From: an uncultured Dehalococcoidia bacterium
GTDB lineage: Bacteria; Chloroflexota; Dehalococcoidia; Lucifugimonadales; UBA3495
NCBI GenBank assembly: GCA_958296445.1
Contig: OY282565.1
Location: 2,839,570-2,903,569 of the forward strand
Length of the DNA: 64,000 bases
Direction: 5' to 3'
Positions within the stretch are counted from its first letter, which is position 1. Every line of letters begins with the position of its first letter. Made by a program: the position numbers and the translations under genes. A model generated the notes under the pieces. That model had not been told where the DNA came from, searched no databases, and worked only from the letters and a program-made list of their open reading frames with translations. Of the stretch, positions 7,149 through 15,979 are shown piece after piece.

Positions 7149-8045
7149 CTACCCCCCGGCTTTTACCTCGACTTTTGCTAGGTCTTCCACGAACTTTAGC
7201 AGGGCGGAGTGGTCGGCTTCGGACTCGCCTTCGTTGATTAGCGCTCCCAGCATTTGCTGGAGCAGGGAGGTTACGGGCAGGGGGACGTTTAGCTCTTGGC
7301 CGGTTTGTAGGACGTTGCGCAGGTCTTTCTGGTGCAGGCGGACGCGGAAACCGGCGCGGAAATTGCGCGACAGCATCATTGGGGCTTTGGCTTCCATCAC
7401 CGCGCTGCCGGCTAGGCCGCCGCGGATGGCGTTGAACACTTTTTCGGGGTCTACCCCGGCTTTGGTGGACAGAACCAGGGCCTCGGCTAGGGCTTCGATG
7501 TTGGCGGCTACGATGATCTGGTTAGCCAGCTTGGTGACCCCGCCGGCGCCGATGTCGCCGGTCAGCACCACGTTGGCGCCCATAGTCTTTAGCAGGTCGT
7601 AGTTTTGGTCGAAGATTTCCTGCTTGCCGCCGACCATAATGGCTAGGGTGGCGTTGATGGCGCCCGGTTCGCCGCCGCTTACCGGGGCGTCCAGCATTTC
7701 GACGCCCTTTTCGGCGCACTGGGCGGCGATGCGCTGGGACACCAGCGGGGCGATGGAGCTCATATCAATGATGGTTTTGCCGGGGGCTGCGCCTTCCAGC
7801 ACGCCGCCGGGGCCTAGGATGGCTTTCTCCGAGTCCGCCGAGTCGGGCAGCATAGTGATGATTTTGTCGGTGGCCGCCGCCACCTCGCTGCTGGACGCCG
7901 CCGGGGTGGCGCCGTCGCCGACGACTTCCTCTACCGCCTCGCCAACGATGTCATAGACCGTAAGGGCATACCCGGCCTTGAGCAGATTGCGGGCCATGGG
8001 CTTGCCCATAATGCCCAGTCCAACGAAACCGATTTTTTCGGCCAT
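7149..8045 (-). CDS. Beta-hydroxyacid dehydrogenase (3-hydroxyisobutyrate/tartronate semialdehyde reductase family)
   Basis: A 298-residue NAD(P)-dependent oxidoreductase. The start at 8045 is preferred over 8063 because GGGAGG lies just upstream of that ATG. The N-terminal Rossmann motif is GFVGLGIMGKPMARNL, followed by the substrate motif DAPVSGGEPGAINATLAIMVGG and the catalytic Lys helix GAGGVTKLANQIIVAANIEALAEA. It would reduce semialdehydes such as tartronate or methylmalonate semialdehyde, or the reverse. It converges with the enoyl-CoA hydratase gene with only about 29 bp between stops. Confidence 0.92.
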   Translation of the reverse strand: MAEKIGFVGLGIMGKPMARNLLKAGYALTVYDIVGEAVEEVVGDGATPAASSSEVAAATDKIITMLPDSADSEKAILGPGGVLEGAAPGKTIIDMSSIAPLVSQRIAAQCAEKGVEMLDAPVSGGEPGAINATLAIMVGGKQEIFDQNYDLLKTMGANVVLTGDIGAGGVTKLANQIIVAANIEALAEALVLSTKAGVDPEKVFNAIRGGLAGSAVMEAKAPMMLSRNFRAGFRVRLHQKDLRNVLQTGQELNVPLPVTSLLQQMLGALINEGESEADHSALLKFVEDLAKVEVKAGG

Positions 8046-8347
8046 ATTCCGGCCTCCCGTCATTCGTCATTCCCGCGTCATTCCCGGTTTTGCGGGAATC
8101 CGTTTTTGCCCCGCCGCGGGTTCCGGGCGGGACGCGCAAAAACTGTATCACACATCGCCCGGCGCTCCAAACGTCGCGGCGTTTTTGACGCTATGGCGCA
8201 AGGGCGCAAGGGACGTAATTTCGCAACGTCTCTATGACGGCTTGGCGTTGTGTTGGATGGGTTGGCGGGTTATTATGTAGTGGGTTGTTCCGGCTTTGGG
8301 CCGGGGGGCGCCTTTGTTGAGCTTCGCCGGGATTAGGAGCGTTGGAG
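8046..8347. other. Divergent intergenic region with small inverted repeat
   Basis: About 300 bp between divergent genes. A palindrome with ATTCCCG/CGGGAAT arms spans 8080-8099 and belongs to the GGAATCC..GCGGGAAT repeat family seen elsewhere in the window. AGGAG at 8335-8339 serves the epimerase. No convincing promoter hexamers were picked out, though both genes must start here. Confidence 0.5.
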
Positions 8348-9295
8348 ATGGCCGAGGGTAGGGCTGCGTTGGTGACCGGGGGCGCCGGATTCATTGGATC
8401 GCACATGGTTGACCGGCTGCTGGAGGAGGGCTTTCGGGTCGTAATTGTTGACGACCTTTCCTCGGGGAAGCTGAAGAATGTCAACCACCATGCGGCTTTT
8501 CATCACATGAGCATTACCCAGCCTGCGTTGCTGGATGTGTTTAACCGGGAAAAGCCGGATTTGGTGTTTCACTTTGCGGCGCAGTCGAGCGTGGCCCGCT
8601 CTACGCGGGATCCCATCTTGGACAGCGAGATTAACGTGCTGGGGACGCTGCGGCTGCTGGAGGCGGCGCGGCGGGCCGGGGTGGAAAAGATAATATATTC
8701 CTGCACCGGCGGGGCGCTCTACGGCGACCCGAGAACGGTGCCTTGCCCCGATGATACGCCGCCGGTTCCGGTTTCGCCTTACGGGATGTCCAAGTTTGTG
8801 GCCGAGCAGTATCTGGAGTTTTACCGGCGGCAGTATCGGGTGAATTTCACTTCGTTGCGCTACGGCAACGTTTATGGGCCGCGGCAGGATCCGACGGGCG
8901 AGGCGGGGGTTATCGCCATTTTCATAGAGGCGATGCTGCGGGGCCAGCGTCCGCAGATTTTCGGCGACGGCGGCCAGGAGCGCGATTTCGTGGCGGTGGC
9001 CGATGTGGTGGAAGCCAACCTCGCGGCCATAGACCGGGGGGACGGCAAGGCGATGAACATTGCCACTAGCGAGCTTACCAGCGTGAACCGCATCTTTGAG
9101 CTGCTGAAGGAAATTACCGGGTTCCGCTGGGACGCCAGCCACGCCCCGGCCAGGGCGGGCGATGTTTACCGCATCAGCCTAGACTGCTCGGTAGCCGCCG
9201 CCGAACTGGGCTGGAAACCCCGCACTAGCTTGGCCGACGGGCTGGCGCAGACTGTCGAACATATCAAAAGCAGCACTCCGGCGGGTTCCCGGTAG
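8348..9295 (+). CDS. NAD-dependent epimerase/dehydratase (UDP-glucose 4-epimerase-like)
   Basis: A 315-residue extended short-chain dehydrogenase. The N-terminal NAD motif is VTGGAGFIGSHMVDRL, the active site YGMSK provides Tyr and Lys, and the preceding ..YSCTGGALYG region carries the Ser/Thr position. RYGNVYGPRQDP is typical of GalE-like sugar-nucleotide epimerases. ATG 8348 is chosen over the upstream TTG 8342 because AGGAG at 8335-8339 is 8 bases away. It probably serves cell-surface polysaccharide synthesis; the precise sugar cannot be read from sequence. Confidence 0.9.
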   Translation: MAEGRAALVTGGAGFIGSHMVDRLLEEGFRVVIVDDLSSGKLKNVNHHAAFHHMSITQPALLDVFNREKPDLVFHFAAQSSVARSTRDPILDSEINVLGTLRLLEAARRAGVEKIIYSCTGGALYGDPRTVPCPDDTPPVPVSPYGMSKFVAEQYLEFYRRQYRVNFTSLRYGNVYGPRQDPTGEAGVIAIFIEAMLRGQRPQIFGDGGQERDFVAVADVVEANLAAIDRGDGKAMNIATSELTSVNRIFELLKEITGFRWDASHAPARAGDVYRISLDCSVAAAELGWKPRTSLADGLAQTVEHIKSSTPAGSR

Positions 9296-9392
9296 CGTTA
9301 GCCAGCCGTTGGCGTCCGCCCGGTGTGCGCTTGTCTAGGGGCCGGAGTTGGCCTTTTGCCGCGGGGCGTTTTTCCGGCGGATACACGCCGGA

Positions 9393-9398
9393 TATAAT
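9393..9398 (+). promoter_or_regulatory. Probable -10 box of the thioredoxin reductase gene
   Basis: A perfect TATAAT lies 31 bases before the ATG at 9430. The -35 position (about 9370-9375) is only weakly matched (TTTTCC). A short inverted repeat (CCGGCG...CGCCGG) fills the spacer and might bind a regulator. Confidence 0.45.
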
Positions 9399-9429
9399 GG
9401 AAATAAAATTTTTGAGGAAGGCAACCAGT

Positions 9430-10359
9430 ATGGCGACAGCCGCGACAGACTACGATACGATTATCTTGGGGGCCGGCGCTGCGGGCCTTGCCGCCGGTCT
9501 CTACACCACCAGGGCTATGCTCAAGACGCTGATTATCGAGCAACTGGGGCCGGGCGGCCAACTGCTGATTACCGACGAAATCGAGAACTACCCCGGCTTT
9601 CCCGAGGGCGTCAAGGGCCAGGAACTGGCTATGATGATGGAGCAGCAGACTACCCGCTTCGGCGCGGAAATCGAATACTCCGAGGTGCAGGGCATCGAGA
9701 ACGCCGATGAGCCGGTGAAAACCGTCCATACCGACGACCGCAGCTACACCGCCAAAAGCCTTATCATCGCCACCGGCGGTTCGCATAACAAGCTGGGCGT
9801 CCGCGGCGAGGACGAATTTTCCGGGCGGGGCGTTTCCTACTGCGCGGTGTGCGACGGCAACTTCTTTCGGGGGCAGGATGTGGTGGTGGTCGGCGGCGGC
9901 GACGCGGCTATGGACGAGGGCCACTATCTGACCGGCATCGTCAACTCGGTGACCTACATTCACCGCCGCGACGAGCTGCGGGCTACCAAGTTGCTCCAGG
10001 AACGGGCCTTCACCAACGAAAAGGTGAAGTTTCTCTGGAGTCACGTGGTTGAGGAGTTCACCGGCAACGAAGCACTGGAAACGGCGCGAGTGAAAAACCT
10101 CAAGACCGAGGAAATCTACGATTACAACACCGCCGCCGCTTTTATCTACGTCGGCTTTCACCCCAACACCGAGTACCTGAAGGGCCTGCTGGAAATGGAC
10201 GCGCTGGGCCACGTCTATACCGACATTCACATGAGAACCGGCGTTCCCGGTCTCTACGCCTGCGGCGACGCGCGGGCCGACTCCACGCGACAGTTGGGCG
10301 CCGCGGTGGGCGACGGCATCACCGCCGCGCTGGCCGCCTATCACGATTTGCAGGGGTAG
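9430..10359 (+). CDS. trxB: Thioredoxin-disulfide reductase
   Basis: A 309-residue low-molecular-weight thioredoxin reductase. The FAD motif GAGAAG is at residues 14-19, the redox-active pair CAVC at Cys138/Cys141 is followed by DGNFF, the NADPH motif VVVGGGDAA at about 152-160, and the C-terminal ACGD region closes FAD binding. It reduces thioredoxin with NADPH in the cytoplasm. ATG 9430 is supported by GAGGAAGG upstream and by the family length. Some relatives reduce other dithiols, but the motif set is standard. Confidence 0.95.
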   Translation: MATAATDYDTIILGAGAAGLAAGLYTTRAMLKTLIIEQLGPGGQLLITDEIENYPGFPEGVKGQELAMMMEQQTTRFGAEIEYSEVQGIENADEPVKTVHTDDRSYTAKSLIIATGGSHNKLGVRGEDEFSGRGVSYCAVCDGNFFRGQDVVVVGGGDAAMDEGHYLTGIVNSVTYIHRRDELRATKLLQERAFTNEKVKFLWSHVVEEFTGNEALETARVKNLKTEEIYDYNTAAAFIYVGFHPNTEYLKGLLEMDALGHVYTDIHMRTGVPGLYACGDARADSTRQLGAAVGDGITAALAAYHDLQG

Positions 10360-10401
10360 GCGGCTTTCCGTTGTAGGGCAATGACGTTGTACGGCAATGT
10401 C

Positions 10402-10430
10402 AAGGGGGCGCGTCGAACACGCGCCCCTTT
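10402..10430. terminator. Bidirectional intrinsic terminator
   Basis: Twelve-base arms (AAGGGGGCGCGT / ACGCGCCCCTTT, one G-T wobble) enclose a five-base loop CGAAC. The hairpin lies between the convergent trxB and TauE/SafE genes and ends in TTT on the + strand, so it can terminate both transcripts. Confidence 0.75.
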
Positions 10431-10448
10431 GTCATTGCCCGGTTTTCT

Positions 10449-11201
10449 TTACCCCAGCAGTTCCCGGCCTAGCAGCATTCCGCCGCCCAGGACTACCAGC
10501 GCGATTACTATGTAGCGGAAGGCTTGCTCGTTGAGGCGGCCTACCAGCAGGCCGGCTAGGCCGAAGCCTAGCAGTACGCCGGGAACCAGCATACCTACGG
10601 TTGTCAGCGTTTCGCGGGTGTATAGTCCGGTTGCGGCGTAGAGGGCTATTGAGACGGCGCCGGACAGCACGAACATTGCGGCCAGCGACGCCCGCACGGT
10701 TTGGGGCGGCCAGCGTTGGGCGATGGCGTATACCGCGCCCAGCGGCCCGCCGATGCTGATGGCGGTCACCGCCAGGCAGGTTATAAAGCCGAAAAATATG
10801 CCCGACCCCGGAAAGGTGGCGATGGGCAGTTGTATGTCGCGCAGGTTGAGCAGCCCTAGGGTGACGATTACTACGCCGATGACGATGCGCAGCACGCCCG
10901 GCTCGGCGGCGTTCAGCACGAACACCCCTACCGGGGCCGCCGCCAGCCCGCCCAGAATCAGCCCCCGGCTGTTCCGCAAGCTCAGGTGGCGCCAAGTTTG
11001 TAGCAACACCAGCGACAGCAGGATGGTGGTTAGGGAGTTTACTACTACGATGGTGGTTTTGGCCTCTAGGAACATCAGCAGCGGCGGGGACGATACTACG
11101 CCGAATCCGAAGCTGACCGTTCCCAGCACCACGCCCGCCGCAGTGACCACCAGCAGGGACAGGGCCAGTTCCAGCAGGGATAGTTCGGCGCCGAAAAGCA
11201 T
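10449..11201 (-). CDS. TauE/SafE (TSUP) family membrane exporter
   Basis: A 250-residue, highly hydrophobic protein with about eight predicted membrane segments. It shows the TSUP pattern of a repeated G.xSxGxG-like loop (VLGTVSFGFGVVSSPPLL near the N-terminus, and TAISIGGPLGAVYAIA in the second half). Members move sulfite, sulfoacetate or other small organic anions out of or into the cell. Export of sulfite would fit the sulfonate-type flavin monooxygenases of the window, but that link is inference. The start ATG at 11201 has AGGA upstream. Confidence 0.88.
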   Translation of the reverse strand: MLFGAELSLLELALSLLVVTAAGVVLGTVSFGFGVVSSPPLLMFLEAKTTIVVVNSLTTILLSLVLLQTWRHLSLRNSRGLILGGLAAAPVGVFVLNAAEPGVLRIVIGVVIVTLGLLNLRDIQLPIATFPGSGIFFGFITCLAVTAISIGGPLGAVYAIAQRWPPQTVRASLAAMFVLSGAVSIALYAATGLYTRETLTTVGMLVPGVLLGFGLAGLLVGRLNEQAFRYIVIALVVLGGGMLLGRELLG

Positions 11202-11264
11202 TGCTGTTCCTAGAGGCGGATTCCTTGCGGCTTTCCGCGCTCTCTACTTAGACCTCGCTTTCTA

Positions 11265-12299
11265 TTAGACGTGGAACGCGCCGGATGCGGCGGCGTGGCG
11301 CAGGGCGGCGTCTACGCTTACCACCGGGGGGCCGTTGCGCCGGACTTCGATTTCTAGGGAGTTGGCCGGGTTTACGGAAAAGGCCCGCTCGCCGTCTAGG
11401 GCTACTGTGGAGTGGCGCCGCTCGACGGGAACGCGCTGGCCGTCGGCGATGCGCTGCCAGGTTTCGATGCCTACCACCGGCACGGAGCCGGGAGCGATGG
11501 GCGCCCGCACGTAGAGTTGGCCGTCGGAGCGGGGCGGCGTGCCATCCTCGGGTATGCCATCCCCGGATATGCCGCCGTCGGCTATGCGGTAGTGCAGCCC
11601 GCCGGGGTCGGTCAGGGACACCGCTTGCAGCCGGGCGCCGATGGATGACAGGCCGATGGATGACGGCTCGGCGCGGGTCAGGAACACTTCGTAGATGGTG
11701 TTCATATCCCAGATGGCGCGGGTGGCGACGAAACGCTCTTTGGACAAGGCTACGTCAACTAGGGCGATGTCGCGTTCCTGGCCGTCCACGATGACGGCGA
11801 TGGTCTTGCTGCGGACGGCGGCATCGGCCAGCGGCACGCTGCCGTTGGCTACCAGCCCGGCGGCCATTCCGGCGGTGGTGCCTTCGACCATCACCGGGAA
11901 CACGTTGTTGGTGCCGGTGGATATGGCGACTAGCGGCAGGTCGCGGGCCCCGGCGGCCACCGCCCGGTTGGTGCCGTCGCCCCCCAAGGTGATGACGCAG
12001 CCGACGCCCTGTTGCGACATTGTGGCGGCGGCCCGCACCGTGTCGCCCTCGTTGTACAGGGCGGGCATCCGCAGCAACTCCACTTCCACCGAAAGATGGG
12101 GGTCGTCGGCGGCCCGCCGCACTAGGTGGGAGCTGTCGGGCATTGCCAGCACTTGCGTTACGCCCACCGATTGCAGGCCCAGCATCGCCCGCCGGATGAT
12201 GTTCACTTTCTCCCAGTCCGGCACTACCCGCCCCTGCGCCACCAGCCGCCGGATGTCCTTGCTTGCCGCCGGGTTGGCGATGATTCCTACTAATGCCAA
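11265..12299 (-). CDS. NAD kinase-like protein (AcoX type)
   Basis: A 344-residue protein of the ATP-NAD kinase superfamily. The kinase signature GGDGTNR is at residues 106-112 and the second motif STGTNNVFP at 127-135. Its N-terminal IANPAASKDIRRL and longer C-terminus match the AcoX-like subgroup, often found beside acetoin or other catabolic genes, rather than housekeeping NadK. Whether it makes NADP is not established for the subgroup. The TTG start at 12299 is well supported: AGGAGG lies about 7 bases upstream. No acetoin dehydrogenase genes are nearby. Confidence 0.85.
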   Translation of the reverse strand: MALVGIIANPAASKDIRRLVAQGRVVPDWEKVNIIRRAMLGLQSVGVTQVLAMPDSSHLVRRAADDPHLSVEVELLRMPALYNEGDTVRAAATMSQQGVGCVITLGGDGTNRAVAAGARDLPLVAISTGTNNVFPVMVEGTTAGMAAGLVANGSVPLADAAVRSKTIAVIVDGQERDIALVDVALSKERFVATRAIWDMNTIYEVFLTRAEPSSIGLSSIGARLQAVSLTDPGGLHYRIADGGISGDGIPEDGTPPRSDGQLYVRAPIAPGSVPVVGIETWQRIADGQRVPVERRHSTVALDGERAFSVNPANSLEIEVRRNGPPVVSVDAALRHAAASGAFHV

Positions 12300-12420
12300 A
12301 GGCTGCCTCCTGCGCCGGAATTGGCCGTTGCCCGCGACTGCCCATTTTCTCCGCGTTGCCCATTGTCAAGCACGGGGCCGCCTTTTTCAATGACCCGGCG
12401 GCGGGCTATACTGGTCACCT

Positions 12421-12570
12421 GTCATTCTGATCAAACCCTACTGTCACCCTGAGCAAAGCGAAGGGTCTCACTGCCCCAAGGTGAGATTCTTCGCTTTGCT
12501 CAGAATGACAGAGCTTTGCGCAGGGCGACAGAGCTTTGCTCAGGGTGACAGAGCTTTGCTCAGGGCGGCA
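12421..12570. repeat. Palindromic dispersed repeat (CTTCGCTTTGCTCAGAATGACA family)
   Basis: A near-perfect hairpin joins an inverted copy (12443-12470) and a direct copy (12481-12512) of the window's most abundant repeat, with loop TGCCCCAAG. It is followed by three shorter GACAGAGCTTTG[CT]... fragments. It lies between divergent genes, just before the restriction gene, so it may also affect transcript ends. Confidence 0.8.
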
Positions 12571-12586
12571 AAAAGGGGGCAAGGCA

Positions 12587-15280
12587 ATGCGGCCGGATGA
12601 GTTTATCGCCAAGTGGAGCAGGGCCGGCTATGGAGAGCGGCAGGCGGCGCAGTCGTTCTTTAACGACATCTGCGCCCTAGTCGGGCATAAGACGCCCTTT
12701 GACTACCCCGGGCCCGAGGTTTTCACCTTTGAGCAGTGGGTGCCGGGCGGGTTCGCCGACGCCTATTTTGAGGGGCGTTTCGGCTGGGAATTCAAGGCCC
12801 TGGATTCCCAGCTTGACGACGCTATGAACCAGTTGCTCCGCTATCAGGTTCACCTCAAGACGCCGCCCCTGCTGATTGTGTCGTCCTTTCGCGCCATCCG
12901 AATCCGCACCAACTTTCCCGGGATGGAGTCGCTGCTGCACCAGATCCGCATTACGGAGCTGGCCGAACCGGAAAAGCTGGAGTTGCTGCGGCGGGCCTTT
13001 TACGCCCCGTCGGAGTTCCGCCCCAACCGCACCGTGGAGCGAGTCACCGGGGAAACCGCCGACATATTCCAGAAAATCGTCGCCGATATGGAGCAGCACA
13101 GCGGAAACCGGGAAAGGCTGGCCCGCTATCTGAACCAGATTATTTTCTGCCTATACGCCCAGGATGCCGGGCTGCTGGATAAGGATTTGTTCACCGGGGC
13201 GGTGCATAATCTCAACCGCAGGCCCGATTTGTTCGACCGGGCCATAGGCAACCTGTTTGACCAGATGGCCGGGGGCGGGCTGTTCGGTTCCGACATTGTG
13301 CCATACTTCAACGGCGACCTGTTCAGCGCGGCGGATACGGTGGAGTTCAGCGGCGCGGCCATGCAACTGCTGGGCGAGGCCACCGGCAAGAACTGGCGCA
13401 ACATCGAGCCGTCCATTTTCGGCACCCTGTTCGAGCGGGCGCTGGACGCATCCAAACGCTCGCAGCTCGGCGCCCACTACACTAGCGCCGCCGACATCGA
13501 GCTGGTGGTGGAGCCGGTGGTGATGGCCCCGCTGCGCCGCGAGTGGGACGCCGCCCAGCAGGAAGCGGACGCCCTGATAGCCGACGGCGACAGCGCGGCG
13601 GCCCGCGAAAGGCTGGCGGCCTTTCAGCAGCGTCTGGCGTCGGTGACCGTCCTTGACCCGGCCTGCGGCAGCGGCAACTTTCTGTATATCGCCCTGCGCT
13701 CGCTGCTGGATTTGGAAAAGCGGGTTATTGATTTCAATGACGCGCAGGGCTGGGACGAAATGTATCCGGCGGTCAAGCCCAGCCAGATGCTGGGGCTGGA
13801 AATCAACCCCTACGCCGCCGAGCTGGCCCGCACCGCCCTTTGGATTGGCTATATCCAGTGGCACCAGAGCAACGGCTTTCGTTACCGGCAATCGCCGATT
13901 CTTACCCCGATGGACAGCATCCGCTTGACCGACGCCATCCTGTCGGGCGGCGACACCGCCAACCCGTCGGAAACGGAGTGGCCCGCCGCCGAGTTTATCG
14001 TCGGCAACCCGCCCTTTCTAGGGCATTTCCCTTTCCGCGACCAGTTGGGCGATGAGTACGTCAATGCGGTTTATTCGCTGTATGGCGGGCGGATTCCCAA
14101 CTCCAGCGACTATTGCTGCTACTGGTTTGAGAAGGCCCGCGCCCAGATTGAGCAGGGCAAGACGCGCCGCGCCGGGCTGCTGGCGACGCAGGCCATCCGG
14201 TTTCCGTCCAGCCGCCCGGTGCTGGCCCGCATCAAGGAAACCGGCGACATATTTTCCGCCATATCCGACCGCGAGTGGGTGCTGGACGGGGCTAATGTCC
14301 ATATTTCTATCGTCTGTTTTGATGATGGTAGCGAAACAACCCGTACCCTAGACCATTCACCCGTTGTCAATATCAATGCTGACCTAATCTCCGGCGCCGA
14401 CATAACGCAGGCTAGGCCGTTGGCTGAAAATGCCGGTATCAGCTTTATGGGCGATACTAAAGTCGGCCCCTTTGAGATAACTAGGGAAACTGCCGAAAAT
14501 ATGCTGCGCCAGACCAATCCGCACGGCAAACCCAACAGCGACGTTATAAAACGCTGGATGATTGGCCGGGATATTAACCAAGTATCCCGCGATATGTGGA
14601 TTATTGACTTTGGCGTTGATATGCCAGAAGCCGACGCCGCTTTGTACGAAGCGCCATTCGAGTACGTTTTGACGAATGTAAAACCGGAGCGGATTAAAAA
14701 TCGCAGGAAACGTTACGCTCAATTGTGGTGGATACACGCCGAGGCCCGCCCCGGTATGCGGAAAGCGTTAGCCGGGTTGCCACGCTATATCGGAACCAGT
14801 ATGGTATCTCAGCACCGGATGTTTTCCTACATTGACGGCGGTGTGCTGCCGGATGCAACCATAATTGTGTTCGCCCGCGATGATGATTACTTTTTCGGCG
14901 TATTGCAAAGCCGTATCCATCAGATTTGGGCATCGGCGATGGGGACACAGTTGGAAAGCCGCCCGCGCTATACGCCGACCACCTGCTTTGAGACATTCCC
15001 GTTTCCCGAGGCCGACGATGGGCCGCGGGCGGCGGTGGCCGGGGCTGCGGCGCGGCTGAACGAGCTGAGGACGGGCTGGCTGAACCCGCCGGGCGTCGCG
15101 GAACCGCAGTTGAAAAGCCGGACGCTGACCGGCCTGTACAACGCCCGCCCGTCCTGGCTGAACAACGCGCACACCGCGCTGGACGCCGCCGTAGCCGCGG
15201 CCTACGGCTGGCCCCCCAACCTAGACAACGCATCAATCCTAGAGCGCCTGCTGTCCCTGAACCTAGAACGGAGCGGATAG
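12587..15280 (+). CDS. MmeI-like (type IIL) restriction-modification enzyme
   Basis: An 897-residue single-chain nuclease/methyltransferase. The N-terminal nuclease motif matches MmeI spacing exactly: Asp58, then nine residues, then Glu68-Phe-Lys70 (D-x9-ExK). The N6-adenine methyltransferase domain has motif I LDPACGSGNFLY (about 356-367) and motif IV VGNPPF (472-477), followed by the GHFPFRDQLG and NSSDYCCYWFEKA segments of MmeI relatives. A target-recognition region follows (about 610-820). It would cut unmethylated foreign DNA some distance from its site and protect its own by one-strand methylation. ATG 12587 is preceded by AAGG. All key motifs are intact, so it is probably active. Confidence 0.92.
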   Translation: MRPDEFIAKWSRAGYGERQAAQSFFNDICALVGHKTPFDYPGPEVFTFEQWVPGGFADAYFEGRFGWEFKALDSQLDDAMNQLLRYQVHLKTPPLLIVSSFRAIRIRTNFPGMESLLHQIRITELAEPEKLELLRRAFYAPSEFRPNRTVERVTGETADIFQKIVADMEQHSGNRERLARYLNQIIFCLYAQDAGLLDKDLFTGAVHNLNRRPDLFDRAIGNLFDQMAGGGLFGSDIVPYFNGDLFSAADTVEFSGAAMQLLGEATGKNWRNIEPSIFGTLFERALDASKRSQLGAHYTSAADIELVVEPVVMAPLRREWDAAQQEADALIADGDSAAARERLAAFQQRLASVTVLDPACGSGNFLYIALRSLLDLEKRVIDFNDAQGWDEMYPAVKPSQMLGLEINPYAAELARTALWIGYIQWHQSNGFRYRQSPILTPMDSIRLTDAILSGGDTANPSETEWPAAEFIVGNPPFLGHFPFRDQLGDEYVNAVYSLYGGRIPNSSDYCCYWFEKARAQIEQGKTRRAGLLATQAIRFPSSRPVLARIKETGDIFSAISDREWVLDGANVHISIVCFDDGSETTRTLDHSPVVNINADLISGADITQARPLAENAGISFMGDTKVGPFEITRETAENMLRQTNPHGKPNSDVIKRWMIGRDINQVSRDMWIIDFGVDMPEADAALYEAPFEYVLTNVKPERIKNRRKRYAQLWWIHAEARPGMRKALAGLPRYIGTSMVSQHRMFSYIDGGVLPDATIIVFARDDDYFFGVLQSRIHQIWASAMGTQLESRPRYTPTTCFETFPFPEADDGPRAAVAGAAARLNELRTGWLNPPGVAEPQLKSRTLTGLYNARPSWLNNAHTALDAAVAAAYGWPPNLDNASILERLLSLNLERSG

Positions 15281-15284
15281 AACA

Positions 15285-15602
15285 ATGCAACCCAAAACCC
15301 CCGAAACAACGGAACTGGAAACGGCTTTCGATAGGCTGGCGGCGGAATGGCGCCGAGGGACGGCCCTTGATTCGGTTGGCAAAAGGACGATAGAGCATCC
15401 GGCCTACCAGCAAATCATCGCCATTGGAGAGAGTGCGCTTCCCTTAATTTTCAAGGAAATGGAGGCGAATGGGGGCCATTGGTTTTACGCATTGCGCCAA
15501 ATCACCGGGGAAAACCCGGTTACTAAAGAGATGTGGGGCAAGGTGAGAGAAATGCAGGAAACCTGGCTGGAGTGGGGGCGGGAACAGGGGTATACTTGGT
15601 AG
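15285..15602 (+). CDS. Small conserved protein next to restriction gene (copy 1)
   Basis: Not recognised. A 105-residue protein starting 4 bp after the restriction enzyme's stop, so co-transcribed. It shares a clear pattern with the next gene: MQPKT, then HPAYQQIIAIGESALPLI, GHWFYAL..ITG.NPV and a W..WG.E..Y tail. Mostly helical and soluble. The tight link to the restriction gene and the duplication suggest an accessory or immunity-type role, but no function can be claimed. Confidence 0.7.
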   Translation: MQPKTPETTELETAFDRLAAEWRRGTALDSVGKRTIEHPAYQQIIAIGESALPLIFKEMEANGGHWFYALRQITGENPVTKEMWGKVREMQETWLEWGREQGYTW

Positions 15603-15624
15603 AATTACGTCGAGGAGGGTAAGT

Positions 15625-15927
15625 ATGCAGCCAAAGACGGCGGAACTGGAGGCGACTTTCAGCAGGTTGGCGGATGACTGGGAGAAAAACCGGCCCCGGG
15701 GCGTAGACATTCACGAAATGGTAAAACATCCGGCGTACCGGCAGGTCATTGATATGGGAGAGCAAGCCATCCCTCTCATTCTCCGGCATATAGAAAAGAA
15801 ACCGGGTCACTGGTTTTGGGCTTTGTACGCCATCACCGGAGCGTCTCCGGTGCCGGAAGACAGCCACGGCAATTTGGAAAAGATGACTGCGGCCTGGATA
15901 AGGTGGGGACAAGAACAGGAGTTCTGA
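15625..15927 (+). CDS. Small conserved protein next to restriction gene (copy 2)
   Basis: A 100-residue paralogue of the protein at 15285, sharing MQPKT, the HPAYRQVIDMGEQAIPLIL core, GHWFWALYAITG.SPV and the final WIRWGQEQEF. It begins 22 bp after copy 1 with a strong GAGGAGG ribosome site of its own. The two differ enough to be an old duplication. Its stop codon lies in the left arm of a 14-bp inverted repeat that probably ends the transcript. Confidence 0.7.
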   Translation: MQPKTAELEATFSRLADDWEKNRPRGVDIHEMVKHPAYRQVIDMGEQAIPLILRHIEKKPGHWFWALYAITGASPVPEDSHGNLEKMTAAWIRWGQEQEF

Positions 15928-15979
15928 ATCAGGATTTACCCATCCGGTAAATCCTTTAATCCTGAAAATCCTGATTCAG
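15924..15979. terminator. Inverted repeat ending the restriction operon
   Basis: Perfect 14-base arms CTGAATCAGGATTT (15924-15937) and AAATCCTGATTCAG (15966-15979) flank a 28-base loop. It includes the stop codon of the preceding gene. It belongs to the 'TCTGAATCAGGATTTTC' repeat family seen at 21.2, 32.9, 46.5, 50.8 and 52.0 kb. A terminator role is inferred from position. Confidence 0.5.
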
